Source of the DNA: Eucommia ulmoides
Lineage: Eukaryota > Streptophyta > Magnoliopsida > Garryales > Eucommiaceae
Assembly (NCBI GenBank): GCA_016647705.1
Contig: CM028333.1
Span: 27,564,743-27,628,742 of the forward strand
DNA: 64,000 nucleotides
Direction of reading: 5' to 3'
Shown here: in pieces, positions 11,842 through 23,366 of the stretch
How positions within the stretch are numbered: position 1 is the stretch's first letter
Layout: the number at the start of each line of letters is the position of its first letter
Notes under the pieces: generated by a model
Seen by the model: the letters and a program-made list of their open reading frames with translations, nothing else
Database searches by the model: none
Told to the model about the DNA's origin: nothing
Position numbers and translations under genes: made by a program

Positions 11842-12463
11842 GATAGGTAGTAGTAGCCAGCTATACAGATATTTTCACGAACAAACAATCAGTTGTACTA
11901 CAAAAAGTGAACAGATATCAGTAAATCTTATAAGTAGAAAACATCATAATGATACAACAAAATTAAACTTAAACCTCACTCATATAGGACTAGTGGTAAT
12001 ATAAATAAAAGGACTACATCAACAATTCTTAGGAATCAAATTATTAATATGTTTATATGATGGTAGGTACAAAAAATTAGAAATGAGTCTTTTAGGAACA
12101 GATGAGATAGACATGAGCCATAATGGAGGAATTGTGTACTTTACACTTGACTTTTTAATAAAAACAACTGACCTTTTAAATCATATAAAAATAGGAATTA
12201 AAACTAAGGGTTATGAAATAGAGATAGGAACATAAAATTTAATTGTATGTACAGGATTTATAGAAAGAATGAGTGAAAACAACACTACAAATTATAAAAT
12301 TAATAATAATGAAATATTTAATCTACTAAAAACAGAAGGCATAAAACCAATGTTAGCCAAAAAGTTTAGTCCCAAAACGAACGTAGGAACATGCCGGAAC
12401 TTAAATAGCTTCATAAACAACACTATACTTACACCAAATAACAACATAACTTATAAAAAATAA
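11842..12463 (+). pseudogene. Viral movement protein, copy 1
   Basis: The frame starting at 11842 (MIGSSSQLYRHF) has the layout of the caulimovirid cell-to-cell movement protein. A G-L-V-V segment leads into a GL-HQQF-type block, then a SLLG-like segment and a VYFT-type segment. An in-frame TAA at about 12002 and a shift near 12230 break it. The tail (12269-12463) is in a separate frame. The better copy is at 19863. Confidence 0.6.
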
Positions 12464-12539
12464 AGACGATAACCTAAACTTAAGATTACAAATTACAAAT
12501 GTCAAGCTAGTAGTAGTAACCAAAATAATGAAAAAATAA

Positions 12540-14854
12540 ATGAGGAAGAAACTTGTATCCGTTAACATAGAAAATGAATATAACTTTGCCTATATAGATT
12601 ACGAAAATGAAATAACAGAAGAATATTTAACCATATTATTAAACAATGAATATGACAAATTAGAAAAATTAAGATACACACATAAACAGATAACAGACCT
12701 TAATAAAGAAATCTGGAATATAAAATTAATAAAAGAATTATATGCAGGAAATTCAAACATAAAACCTCTAGACACATTTAAGGATATAGAAAGTATAAAA
12801 ATTACTTTGATACTAATACAATAAAAAAAACGGAATCAATAAAAATGGACATAGAACTAGAAAAAGTCAATAAATATTTGGAGAAAGTTAAAATGGAAAA
12901 GACCAACCACGAGGCCGTACAACTATAATACCAACAAGATAAGGAACTAGTAGAGGACCAATAAATGAAGATACTCTCATGCTTGATAGCCCTGATATTC
13001 TCATGCAAGATAGAACACCTTATTATCTAAGACTAGAAACAACAACATAATATCCTTTAGGAGGAAGATACCCAAGAAGATGAGCCAATCCTCTAATGAT
13101 AGATTTAATAGGAAAAGCTGTAGAAAAAATATTAAAACCAAACAGTCTAGAAAAATTACCAATGGCAACACAAAATGGAAAAATACTAGAACTAATGAGA
13201 TATAAGCCTCAAGTTTGGCCAGAAATAATTGATAAATGGGAGCAAGAAGCAGTTAGAGCATGGAAAAATAGTAATAAGACAGAAGGAATGTTTGAATATT
13301 TAGAAACATTATTAGGAGAAGCAGTAGGAAATTTTTATAACAAATATAAAAGAGATAATCCATAAGAAATTATGCGATTAAAAAATTTAGAAAATAACCC
13401 ATATAATTTTACTAACATGATTAGGGAAATAAATAAATGTATACACAACACAAGAATATACTCTAGCCGATATAGCATTAAGAAACATAGATCAAATGAA
13501 AATAACAAGTCTAAATCACTCAGTAGAATTCAGTCAAGACTATGCATATCAAGCAAGTAAAGCAAGATTAATCTACAATGATGAAATAGGAGACATATAT
13601 TTTAGAAAAATACCAGGACCACTAGGAAGACACATACAAGAAGAATTGAGAAAATATAATAATAACAATAGAAATGTTAGAATAGGAGTTAGGATATTAT
13701 TTGCCTTTGATCAACTTAAAAGACAACGTATAAATTTCCAAATGATAAAAATGGTAAATAAAACAAGCTATGATTTTTGTAAAAGAATAATACATGGACC
13801 TCAAAGATATGGAGAGGAAAGAGAATTTAATAAAAAAATATAAAAAACTTAATAGAAGAAGTAAAAAATATAAAAAATACAATAAAGAATATAAAAGCAA
13901 AAATAACTATAAAATATACAAACCTTACAAAAGAAAGAAAATATATCTGAATATAAAAGCAAAAATAACTATAAAACATACAAACTTTACAAAAGAAAGA
14001 AAAGATATCTTAAAAAAAGCAGAAGTTATAAAGAAATTTTTTTTTGAGAAAAACTAATCATGTCAAAAAATTCAAAGGATATAATAATACAAAATACAAA
14101 TGCTTTATATGTGGAAATGAAAGACATTTAGCTAATAGATGCCGACAAAGATTTAAAAATATAGAACGAGCAAATATAATACAAGACATAGACAAAGAAA
14201 TAGTAAGTGTAGACACAGATGACTCCATGGCGTATAGCATAGTAACAGAAATAAGTAGTGAAGAAAAGGAAAAATTATTATGTACGAATAATAATAGCAC
14301 AGAATATAACAGAAATAAAACCTGAACATGAATATAACACGCATAATTGGAAATATGGTCTAGGAGATAATAATATTAAATATTTTCAGTGCAAACGATT
14401 GCCTAGTCGAGATAGAAGATACAAATGTTTACAATGTCAATTAGAAATATGTCATATGTGCATAAAAGAAAAAAAAAATGGAATCGAAACTAATCTAAAA
14501 AATTCACCAAAATTCACAGAAAAAGATTTAGAAATATCACAATTAAAACAAGAAATTGAAAAACTAAAATACGAAATAGAAAAAATCAGATTACAACATG
14601 ATAGAGAAATAATAAAATATGAACGAAAAATAGAAAAACTAGAAACAAGAAAAGATAAAGGAAAACCAAAAATAGAGGAAGATAATAAAAGTGATTCTAA
14701 TGAAAGCTACGAAACAGAAGATAACATACTAGAACAAGAGCTTCAAAGTAGCAAAATACAATATGAAAATTATGACTTAACAACATCACTAATACCTTCA
14801 ACCTATTTATTAAATCTAATATGCAGAATAAAATTAATAATGGACAAACATTAG
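12540..14854 (+). pseudogene. Viral coat-protein region with zinc fingers, copy 1
   Basis: Successive frames (12540-12824, 13096-13365, 13496-13843, 13794-14057, 14044-14325, 14258-14854) together cover a capsid-type region. A 115-codon capsid-like block is followed by a strongly basic Lys/Tyr tract (13840-14040). Next come a CCHC knuckle of the form CFICGNERHLANRC (about 14102-14143) and a second Cys-rich finger with CLQCQLEICHMC (about 14428-14463), then an acidic coiled-coil tail. This order is that of badna/tungrovirus-type capsid regions. At least four frame changes are present. The basic tract holds a 62-bp direct duplication that copy 2 lacks. Confidence 0.6.
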
Positions 14855-15180
14855 ATATCACAGGAATGATTGACATAGGAAGTACGAAATCACATTTAGA
14901 CATAGATCTCGTACCAAAAGAAACAATACATGAATGAAAACAAAATGTTATAACAAAACAGATGGATGGAAGTAAACTACAATACAATTAGTGTCTCAAA
15001 GACAATTAAATATCATTTTTAACAGAAGATGACTTAAACGTATACTATCTACTACCCCAAGTAATAAATCATAAATATAAGTTTATAATAGGTTTAAACT
15101 TTATACGAAGCTAAGGCGGTAGTATAACAATAACAAATGATTTTGTCACAATAGCTAAAAAAGCTAGTGTCACACCAACA
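14820..15180 (+). pseudogene. Viral aspartic protease remnant, copy 1
   Basis: A retropepsin-like core follows the coat region. It has the active-site-like motif GMIDIGSTKSHL (the usual D-T/S-G is altered to D-I-G) and, about 80 residues later, an IIGLNFIRS segment typical of the protease C-terminal half. A TGA at about 14936 and a TAG and TAA downstream interrupt it. The protease should lead straight into reverse transcriptase, but none follows. Confidence 0.5.
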
Positions 15181-15198
15181 GACTATTTTATTGCAAAA

Positions 15199-17248
15199 TT
15201 GCCACCAACCTCACCACTAACACAAAAGATTATACCAAAACAATTACAATCAGAGTACTCGCATACCAAGCATGGTGGAACCATCAATAGTTTAAAACAG
15301 CTATATATAGAAAACACAGAAAACAGTAAATATGTTAGAGAAAAAACCTGGGAACATTCTAAATTCCTTATACAGCCTGAAGAGTATAACTATTTCAAAG
15401 ATTTAACATAAAAAATAATATTCCAAAACAATTAAGTAAAAAGGAACAGTTGTACAAAATAATACAAATAGCGAAAGAAACACAGGTTTTGGGAGAAAAT
15501 CCCATAAAATTTTGGGAAAGAAACAAAATTGAAGCACACTTGGAAATAAAAAAAAAAAACCCAAAACTTTTAAGGCACATAAAAAATATTCTTATTACGT
15601 AATAATCAAAGGATAAAAAATTAGAGTTTTCCACAATTGGACCGAAGTAATAAAAAGAATTGACAATTTTCCTAAATCACTTTACAAGGGTTTTTATGAT
15701 CTTCCAATAGCTTTATACTTTGCAAAGTCACAATTAGGCATTAATTATTTAATATCTTCTTGTGCCATTGAATTTTCAGAAAATAATAATATCACAGAAG
15801 CTAACCCTAACATTTTGAAAAGATTCAATAGTTTTGCAGAATACGGAGAGCAGTTGTCCTGAGACCCCAAAAATTTAGAACAATCATAGTTTTTTAACAG
15901 TTTTCAAAATCAGTGTGGAAGCTGTCTCCAACTTGCACAAAATTGCAAAAATCTTGAATTTCAAAACTTAGAGTTATTGTCACAGAATAATTTCTTTCAT
16001 CTTAAATCCGAAAAACAAAGTGAAGAAATTTCTCTTCTCACTCAAACAAAAATGATTTTAAAAGAAAAAGTCTATTTGTTTGAAAAAATAATTTGTGGAC
16101 TTAAAGGAGTGTCTACATCTTAACAACCTTCTACATCTCAACAACCTTCTTCATCCCAACAACCTTCTTCATAACCAAAGAACAAACCAAAAACCTAGAA
16201 ACTAGAGCCTTTTTCTTCACCCATATATTTCTCGATCAATTCCCTCAGCTCATCAGACCAATCATCATTTACCACAAAAATCGCCTTGATCTCGATATCC
16301 AAATTGCTATTCAAAAGTTCTTTCGAAATAGTTGGACCAAACACACCTTTTTCCCAAGAGTCAAATACACCATAAAAAATCATTACCAATTAACCACATG
16401 CTGCCGTAATAGTGAAATTGTCAAGCCATTCCATTAGAACATGCCGAATGTAAATGCAACCTTATGTACTCTATCATTCGTCTCGATATCAATCTCCAAA
16501 ACTATCATATTATAACCGCTTTTCACAAAAACCATAAAATTCACCTTACACCACGGAGACTCTTAGACTATGGATTCTTAACAGCCATGTATTTTTACAA
16601 CCCCAGCCAGACAGAGTTCTTTAAAAGAAAACTAGTCACATATGTTAGCCATCTTTTCCATAAAAGTCGGACAAAAATGGTAAAGGTAGTCATCAAATCT
16701 TTAGGACCAATCTTCGAAGGATAACCACATTTTCAAGTTAAACATAAGATATTAATTTGAAAAAGAAAACCATTCCATCATTTCTTGAACCATCTTTTCT
16801 CAGCCAAACCACAAAGAGACCATGGATCTGTGAAAATCTTAGCATTGAAGATCAAATAAAAATATGGAACTACAACAACATTGCTCACAATATCAATTTC
16901 GTTCCATATCAATAAGCATTCAGACCATTTAACTTAATCACAAAAGATGATCACCAGAAGATTTATTACAAAGGATACATTCCAGAAGTTAATTTCAGAA
17001 TTCTTAAAAGAAAGGAACCAATACAACAGCAATATGAAAAAAAACTATGGAAAACAACAATTTTGCACGATGATGCTGAATCGAGAATAGCCAAAGCAAG
17101 AGAAAAATATTACAAGAAGTACTCTCCATTTAGTACTCGCAAAGATATTTCACCAGAACGATTAACAGAAGAAGAACAAAATTATGTGCCAAATAATGAC
17201 GATTTTTACATGGATCAAGACAGTGAAGGTTACCGCGACACAGATTAG
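15199..17248 (+). pseudogene. Viral transactivator/viroplasmin-type ORF, copy 1
   Basis: Open pieces at 15199-15411, about 15585-15860, 16464-16724 and 17063-17248 belong to one decayed ORF. The part near 15590-15750 has the viroplasmin-domain pattern: YYVIIKG, VFHNW, then YKGFYDL. In this domain a Y-V-V/I-G strand, an F-W block and a K-G-F block bind nucleic acid. A Ser/Gln/Pro-rich stretch from an 18-bp repeat (16117-16176) follows. Stops at about 15412, 15615, 15859 and 16120 show it is dead. In caulimoviruses this ORF gives the inclusion-body transactivator. The C-terminal part (16460-17248) has no domain I recognise. Confidence 0.5.
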
Positions 17249-17582
17249 ATAGTAAATAATGTAAATATGAATTTTGGGACAAAAATTAAAATTGATTATG
17301 TACAAATGTACCCAAAGGTCACCGTTCATGTGTGGTATAACCAATTTTAATTTCTGGTTCCAAAATGTGTCATCTCTTATGTCAAAAAGTCTATCTACAA
17401 GACTGGTCTATTGTCCTTTGTCCTTGTTGTCCTTAAAGATGTCCTTTTGGACAATTTTTCAAAAAGTAAATAGTAAAGTTACTATTCACTTTTTGACAAA
17501 TTTGTCTCCCGTTATTTTCAATCTCATTTTACTGATTCCTTCAGTTACTCACTAAAAGGGCCGGTTTCCCTCTTTTGGTGTT

Positions 17583-17590
17583 TATAAATA
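17583..17590 (+). promoter_or_regulatory. TATA box of viral pregenomic promoter
   Basis: TATAAATA stands in a less AT-skewed context after TTTGGTGTT. It lies 158 bp before an AATAAA signal, close to the promoter-to-poly(A) spacing of caulimovirid pregenomic RNA. Assignment is from motif and spacing only. Confidence 0.5.
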
Positions 17591-17747
17591 TTGAATCTTT
17601 ATGTTGTATGAAGTATGAGTGGAGAAGTAATAGAGGTTTGAGAGCATCCAAAGAATACTCTGAGCCCAGATATCAATCCTTAGCCATTGATACTTAAGAA
17701 GGAGAAGCATATTAAGGTTTATCTTATAAAACCATACTCACTTTATG

Positions 17748-17753
17748 AATAAA
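17748..17753 (+). terminator. Poly(A) signal of viral transcript
   Basis: AATAAA, followed by AGCTTTGTGTTTG, a G/T-rich downstream context. It lies about 130-160 bp after the expected RNA start, as required for a terminal repeat on the pregenomic RNA. Confidence 0.45.
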
Positions 17754-18108
17754 AGCTTTGTGTTTGTTTATCCCTTTAGGGGCTTCCCGAAAGGAAAAAC
17801 CCCTCTTATTTTCCTAATGATATTTATGTTTAAAAGTTTTTAGTTAAAATAGTTATTGTTGTTTATTCATGCAATTGGTAGCCAGTCTAAAACGAAATTT
17901 TTTAAATCTTAAGTTTTACTACACCAAGAAAGTTAACCTCAACAAAAAAGCCTCTGAACATTGAGTCTTTTGTGCTCTTTGACTGTTTGCTTATGAATAC
18001 ACATTTTTAAAGTCGTTTGTGAGCCTGTGTGATAGGGTGACATTCTATAATATTGAGCGTTTGACAATTTTGTTAAGTAAAGCCAGTAGATTTTAAAAAA
18101 ATTGCATA

Positions 18109-18597
18109 ATGGCTTCTAGCCCCTCTATGGCGACTAGCTTCTCAGTTGCTTGCTTAAACCGTTTAACTCAAAACTTTAAACTTACCAACTTAAAACTATC
18201 TGGGAAAAGGGAAAGAAGTGGTAAGTACCGATTAGGACTTCAACAAATCAAGAAAAACAAACGTTTATGAGTAGTAATTCACCGTATAATTTTATTACAT
18301 AAATCAACAAACTCAACCTTGAAAGCCAAGAAAAAGTAGAAGAGTAAATAAGAATTCTAAAGAAAGAGTTACTAGTTCATGAAGTTAACTACAGATCTTT
18401 ACCTAAAAAGTTTCAAAATAAAACAAATCACAATCTTAGAAGATATCTAATAACAAAAAACATTGAAACCTTGGAACAAATAAAATCCGTTGCAAAATAT
18501 TTATCCTACATACCAGATTATTCGAATCAAGATTTGAAAGGTCGAAGTAACCAAGAGAACACTATGATAGGTTACTTGATACTCTTTAATCCCTAGT
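18109..18597 (+). pseudogene. Extra ORF remnant in the viral leader
   Basis: The ATG at 18109 opens 53 codons to a TGA. Another frame then carries a Lys/Leu-rich helical segment interrupted by stops, up to the TAG at about 18597. Nothing like it remains before the primer site of copy 1, where only about 290 bp of leader are kept. It may be an upstream viral ORF. I do not recognise a domain. Confidence 0.35.
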
Positions 18598-18755
18598 AAA
18601 AAAAAAATCAGTAAAAATCAGTAAAAAAAAATTCCGGCAGTAAAAAAGAGTACAAATCAGTAAAAAAAATTTGGTAGTATAAAATAGTAAAAAATTACAA
18701 GATCTGTAACTTTTTATTTACAGTAAAAAAAAATCTTGTATCAGGGGTCCCTCCC

Positions 18756-18768
18756 TAGTATTAGAGCC
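18756..18768 (+). promoter_or_regulatory. tRNA-Met primer binding site, viral copy 2
   Basis: TAGTATTAGAGCC differs at two positions from TGGTATCAGAGC. Those positions are intact, or changed differently, in copy 1, so the pair together supports the ancestral site. The flanks TCCCTCCC and CTCAAAGATCTC are shared. Confidence 0.7.
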
Positions 18769-18869
18769 CTCAAAGATCTCTATATAGTTTATGATTTTTT
18801 TTTTTTTAATATTTAGATTTAGAACTTCCAGCTTATAATAAAATATATAATTTAGAAAGCAATTACAAA

Positions 18870-19313
18870 TTGCTCTCCAATTTTCAAGGAGAATATAAAC
18901 ACAGTTGGCATACAGGTAATATACAATTAAACAACTTAATAAATTTAATAATAAACTTAGGACATAATTTAGATTCCCAAGTAAACAGAGAAGATAGAAT
19001 TTATTATTCTATTTTAACAGCTATTGAAAATAAAAATAAAAGAATAAAAGAATTAGGAAAAAAATTAGAATATATTAAGAATCAAAATTCTAGTTACATA
19101 GAAAAACTAGTTAGAATAGAAGAGAAATTAGGATTTGAACATTTACCTAGCAAAAGTGACATAAAAGATTTAACAAAACAGATAGATTATACAAAGCCGA
19201 AAGAAATCGAATTAGAAACTAAAAAGATGTTAGAGGCAAATCTTACACATATTTTAGAATTTAACAAACAACTAAACAAACTAGATACATTACAGTTAAA
19301 ATTAACACAATGA
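18870..19313 (+). pseudogene. Viral ORF I (coiled coil), copy 2
   Basis: The longer version of ORF I is open for 147 codons from 18870. It is rich in Lys, Glu, Asn and Ile with heptad-like spacing and has the FEHLPSKSDIKDL block of copy 1. A TGA at 19311-19313, where copy 1 has a sense codon, truncates it by about 11 codons. It is the best-preserved viral frame in the window. Confidence 0.55.
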
Positions 19314-19439
19314 ATTAAGGAATTACATGAACAAATCAACGGATAAAAAATAGTGCATGATAGAATATTATATAGAAGCCCTAGAAAAATAAAAAAACAT
19401 ATCAAGTTGATCCTCAAAGATTAACAAATTTTTAATTCC

Positions 19440-19801
19440 GTAATGAATCTGACAGAATATTAGCAAAACAAAATAACGTTCTCATTTTATTAAATATAAT
19501 TTTTTTAAAACAACTTGAAATAATCAATGAAAAATTACAAAGTAAAACAGTTGATACCATAGAAATCGAAAATTTATTTAAAGATTTAAAACTAGAGAAA
19601 GAAGAATATAGTGGAAAACCTAAAAAAAATAAAAAAAAATAGTTATCTCTACGGAGCAATAAAATGAGCTGCAAAGAAATAATATTACATGACCAGTTAA
19701 AAAGAAGTTTTAGGAGCAAGCTATTTAGGAAAAATATAGTAGATAACCAAATAGAAACGTTAATAGATATAGAAAAAGATTATGAAAAAATTAAGAAATG
19801 A
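19440..19801 (+). pseudogene. Viral ORF II remnant, copy 2
   Basis: Collinear with 11413-11772 of copy 1, including GAATCTGACAGAATATTAGC. The reading frame is broken by stops and small length changes. No domain recognised. Confidence 0.4.
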
Positions 19802-19862
19802 GAATTAAAAAAGATAAAAGAAACACACCTATATAATAAAAGAAATATAATAAAAAACAAAT

Positions 19863-20560
19863 ATGATAGGTGGTAGTAGCCAGCTATACAGACATTTTCA
19901 CGAACAAATTATGAATTGTACTACAGAAAGTAAACACGTATCAGTAAATCTTATAAGTAGAAAATGTCATAATAATATAATAAAATTAAACTTAAACCTC
20001 ACTCATATAGGACTAGTGGTAATAGGAATAAAAGGACTACATCGACAATTCTTAGGAACCAAAGTATTAATATGTTTATATGATGGTGGGCAAAAAAAAT
20101 TAGAAATGAGTCTTTTAGGAACAACTAAGATGGACATGAGCCATAATGGAGGAATTGTGTACTTTACACCTGACTTTTTAATAAAAAAAAATAACAAACA
20201 TTTTAAATCACATAAAAATAGGAATTAAAACTAAGGGTTATGAAATAGAGATAGGAACAAAAATTGTATGTACAGGATTTACAAGAAGAATGAGTGAAAA
20301 CAGAACTGCTAATTATAAAATTAAAAATAATGAAATATTCAATCTACTAAAAACAGAAGGCATAAAAGCACTACCATCCAAAAAAAAGTCCTGAAACGAA
20401 TGCAGGAATAGACTGGAACCTTAATAGCTTTATAAATAACACTATACTTACACCAAATAATAACATAACATATAAAAATAAAGATGGTAGCCTAAACTTA
20501 AGATTACAGATTGCAAATATCAAGCTAGTAGTAGTAGTAACCAAAATAATGAAGAAATAA
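19863..20560 (+). pseudogene. Viral movement protein, copy 2
   Basis: It opens with MIGGSSQLYRHF and stays open for 121 codons. It retains the conserved order of the caulimovirid movement protein: THIGLVVIGIKGL, then LICLYDG, SLLG and VYFTPDF blocks. A frameshift near 20195 moves the C-terminal part to another frame (from about 20205). That part shows a KGYEIEIG block, then stops near 20393. Movement proteins of this family form tubules at plasmodesmata for cell-to-cell spread. This copy is inactive. Confidence 0.65.
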
Positions 20561-20564
20561 ATGA

Positions 20565-22158
20565 GGAAGAAAATGTATTTGTTAACATAGAAAAGGAATA
20601 TAACTTTGCCCATATAGATTACGAAAATTAAATAATGGAAGAATATTTAACCATATTATTAAACAATGAATATGACAAATTAGAAAAATTAGGATACACA
20701 CATGAATAGATAATAGACCTTAATAAAGAAATCTGGAATATGGAATTAATTGAAGAATTATATGCAGGAAATCCAAACATAAAATCTCTAGACACATTTA
20801 AGGATATAGAAAGCATCATAAAAATTAACTTTGATACTAATACAATAACCAAAACAGAATCAATAAAAGTGGCCATAGAACTAGAGAAAGTCAATAAATA
20901 TCTAGAGGAATTTAAAATGGAAAGTACAATAGACTAACCACGAGACCGTAAAACTATAATACCAACAGGATAAGGAACTGGTAGAGGACCAATAAATAAA
21001 GGTGCTCTCATGCTTGATAGAACATATATTCCCATACCAGATGGAACATCTTATTATCTAAGACCAGAAACTACAACAGAATATCCTTTAGGAGGAAGAT
21101 ACCCAAGAAGAGGAACCAACCCTCTAATGATAGTTTTAACAGGAAAACTCGTAGGAAAAAGATTAATACCAGACAGTCTAGAAAAATCACCAATGACAAC
21201 ACAAAATGGAACAATACTAGAACTAATGAGATATGAGCCTCAAGTTTGGCAAAAAATAATTGATAGATGGGAGCAAGATGCAGCTAGGGCATGGCAAAAC
21301 AGTAATAAGACAGAATGAATGTTCGAATATTTAGAAACATTATTAGGAGAAACAATAGGAAATTTTTATCACGAATATAAAAGAGATAATTCAAAAGAAA
21401 TTATGTGATTAAAAAATTTAGAAATATCTCATACAATTTTACAAACATGATTAGACAAATAACAATATGAATAAATGTATACACAACACAAGAATACACT
21501 CTAGCAGATATAACATTAAGAAACATAGATCAAATGAAAATAACAGACCTAAATAACATAGTAGAATTCAGTCAGGACTATGCATATCAAGCAAGCAAAG
21601 CAACATTAGCCTACAATGATGAAATAGGAGACAAATATTTTAGAAAAATACAAGGATCATTAGGAAGACACATACAAGAAGAATAGAGAAAATATAATAA
21701 TAACAATAGAAATGTAAGAATAGGAGTTACGATAATATTTGCCTTTGATCAACTTAGAAGATAATGTACAAATTTCCAAATGATAAAAACGGTAAATAAA
21801 ACAAGTTATGATTTTTGTAAAAGAATAATATATGCACCTCAAAGATATGGAGATGAAAGATAATTGAATAAAAAATATAAAAAATAATAAAAGAAGTAAA
21901 TAATATAAAAAAATATACTAAAGAATATAAAAGCAAAAATAACTATAAAACATAAAAACCTTACCTAAGAAAGAAAAGATATCTTAGAAAAGTAGGAGTT
22001 ATAAAAAAAATAAAAAAAATTAGAAAAACTAATCATGTCAAAAAATTCAAAATACATAATAACACAAAATGCAAATGCTTTAGATGTAAAAATAAAAGAC
22101 ATTTAGCTATAGATGATCACAAAGATTTAAAAATACAGAACGAGCAAATATGATACAG
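20565..22158 (+). pseudogene. Viral coat-protein region, copy 2, truncated
   Basis: Pieces at 20740-20937, 21010-21318 and about 21480-21700 match the coat region of copy 1, including ELMRYEPQVW and YAYQASKA. A TGA at 21316-21318 and a TAG at about 21684 interrupt it. The basic tract (21880-22000) has only one copy of the 62-bp block duplicated in copy 1. The CCHC knuckle region (about 22075-22120) is damaged, and homology ends at about 22158. Confidence 0.55.
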
Positions 22159-22558
22159 TTTTTCTCTCAAATTTCTCATGTGATATTTTCAATAGTTTTG
22201 CGCCAAGCATAGGTATATAATCTGATTAATTTATCCTAATTGGTAAGTGGTTGTTGCATAGAATAAGAAAATGACGGGAGTGATTTCTGGCAAGTTTAAG
22301 TAAGGCATATATGATTTTGCTATTTATTGTGATTGATTTAATCAAGTAAATCATGCTAGAATTGGTTTAATTGGAAGTGAAAAACATTAATTAACATGTC
22401 ATAAATTTCGTAGAATCAAATAAGGTCAGTCAGTCAGCTTAATCAAAAGATTTACTGATTGAGCAAAATCTAGACCATTTAAGGCAATGACTATTTTTCA
22501 AAATCCCCCAGAAAATTGATCAATATTAAGTTTAAACACTTTGAAAATACTACTTTGA
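22159..22558. other. Unassigned DNA between viral copy 2 and Tat element B
   Basis: No coding sequence, and no similarity to other parts of the window that I could find. It may be original host DNA flanking the viral insertion, or the end of another LTR. Confidence 0.4.
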
Positions 22559-23338
22559 TGTGGGAGAATTTCATCACATGTGCTACATGGAGAATATCGT
22601 AACAAGTATGGAAAAATGGCTGAGTTAGGAGTCGGGATTCGCTCTAATTGGGCCTCTCATGTTCTCCCTGAAGATTGTTGTGCCGAGCTGATGGATTCCG
22701 AGTCGGGTTGATGGAGCCTGAGCCGAGTTGACGAGTCCAAGCACTCTCAACTCATATTCTTTATACCTGGGGGCCTCTCCAGGCCGTCTGAAAGCCTCTA
22801 CTCTCCATTTCAAGTGGACCAGCACATGGACTTCTACAAATGGGCCCGAAAGCCCAATCCAGGTGCTTAGGGATCTAATCCACTAGTTCATTGGCTGTCA
22901 AGTGGATTAGGTTAATTAATCCGAGCTCAGCTCCCTAATTTCGCAATGTTAATTGAGCCCAATGTCTATAAATACACCATGTCATTCAATACCCAATAGT
23001 ACGTCTTCTCTACTGACACTAGAGCATTCTTAGCCTTTCTCCTCCAGATACTTACTCTTATGCTAGAGGGACTTCACCGGGCACAATCTCGGTGAGTTTG
23101 TGTGCAGGTGCTCAGAGTGAAGGAGTGGAGCTCAGCTCGTCGATTAGAACGAAGTCCAAAGAGGAATTCGTCTCGGAGTCCGAATAGTATCTCGAGTTGG
23201 ATTGAGAGCTCAAGTCGGATTGCAGTTATATCTAAAGCATCATAACCTCTTGATTATCCAGTCTACCACGCCATCTACAATCTCGCACACGTCGTATCTT
23301 TTCGAACCATACTGCTGGTTGCTCGCAATTTTTCAACA
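22559..23338 (+). repeat. 5' LTR of Tat element B
   Basis: It begins TGTGGGAG and ends TTTCAACA ten bases before the primer site, giving TGT..ACA ends and a length of 780 bp. A TATA-like TATAAATACACC lies at 22970-22981, consistent with a U3/R boundary. No second copy is present to confirm the edges. Confidence 0.55.
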
Positions 23339-23347
23339 CCAATAGTT

Positions 23348-23366
23348 TGGCGCCGTCTGTAGGAAC
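23348..23366 (+). promoter_or_regulatory. Primer binding site of Tat element B
   Basis: TGGCGCCGTCTGTAGGAAC is the standard primer-site and leader motif of Tat-type elements. It starts ten bases after the LTR end. Confidence 0.75.

Larger units (their letters stand above)
10449..17250 (+). mobile_element. Endogenous caulimovirid (pararetrovirus), copy 1
   Basis: The block has the order expected of a Caulimoviridae genome on the plus strand: tRNA-Met primer site, a small coiled-coil ORF, a second small ORF, movement protein, coat-protein region with a basic tract, CCHC knuckle and second zinc finger, aspartic protease, then a transactivator/viroplasmin-type ORF. It is over 80% AT. Every frame has stops or shifts. 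There is no space for reverse transcriptase and RNase H between the protease (ends about 15180) and the viroplasmin domain (from about 15590). Much of it repeats, in the same order, at 18.6-22.16 kb. The genus cannot be fixed from sequence alone. Confidence 0.75.
17251..18755 (+). promoter_or_regulatory. Viral intergenic region between copies 1 and 2
   Basis: This stretch runs from the end of the transactivator-type ORF of copy 1 to the primer site of copy 2. It carries a TATA box and a poly(A) signal in the right order for the terminally redundant pregenomic RNA of a pararetrovirus. It also has an extra small ORF remnant (18109-18597). Its presence between two same-strand copies is what a head-to-tail integration would leave. 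Confidence 0.6.
18598..22158 (+). mobile_element. Endogenous caulimovirid, copy 2 (truncated)
   Basis: This is a second copy in the same orientation. It follows copy 1 closely from the AT-rich pre-primer block through ORF I, ORF II, movement protein and coat region, then stops abruptly at about 22158, just after the CCHC region. The two copies carry different disabling changes, so they diverged after duplication or came from related genomes. Protease, RT and transactivator regions are absent. Confidence 0.75.

Noticed and set aside
16195-16389. Minus-strand 64-codon acidic frame
   Set aside because: Shadow of the viral transactivator-type ORF on the plus strand.
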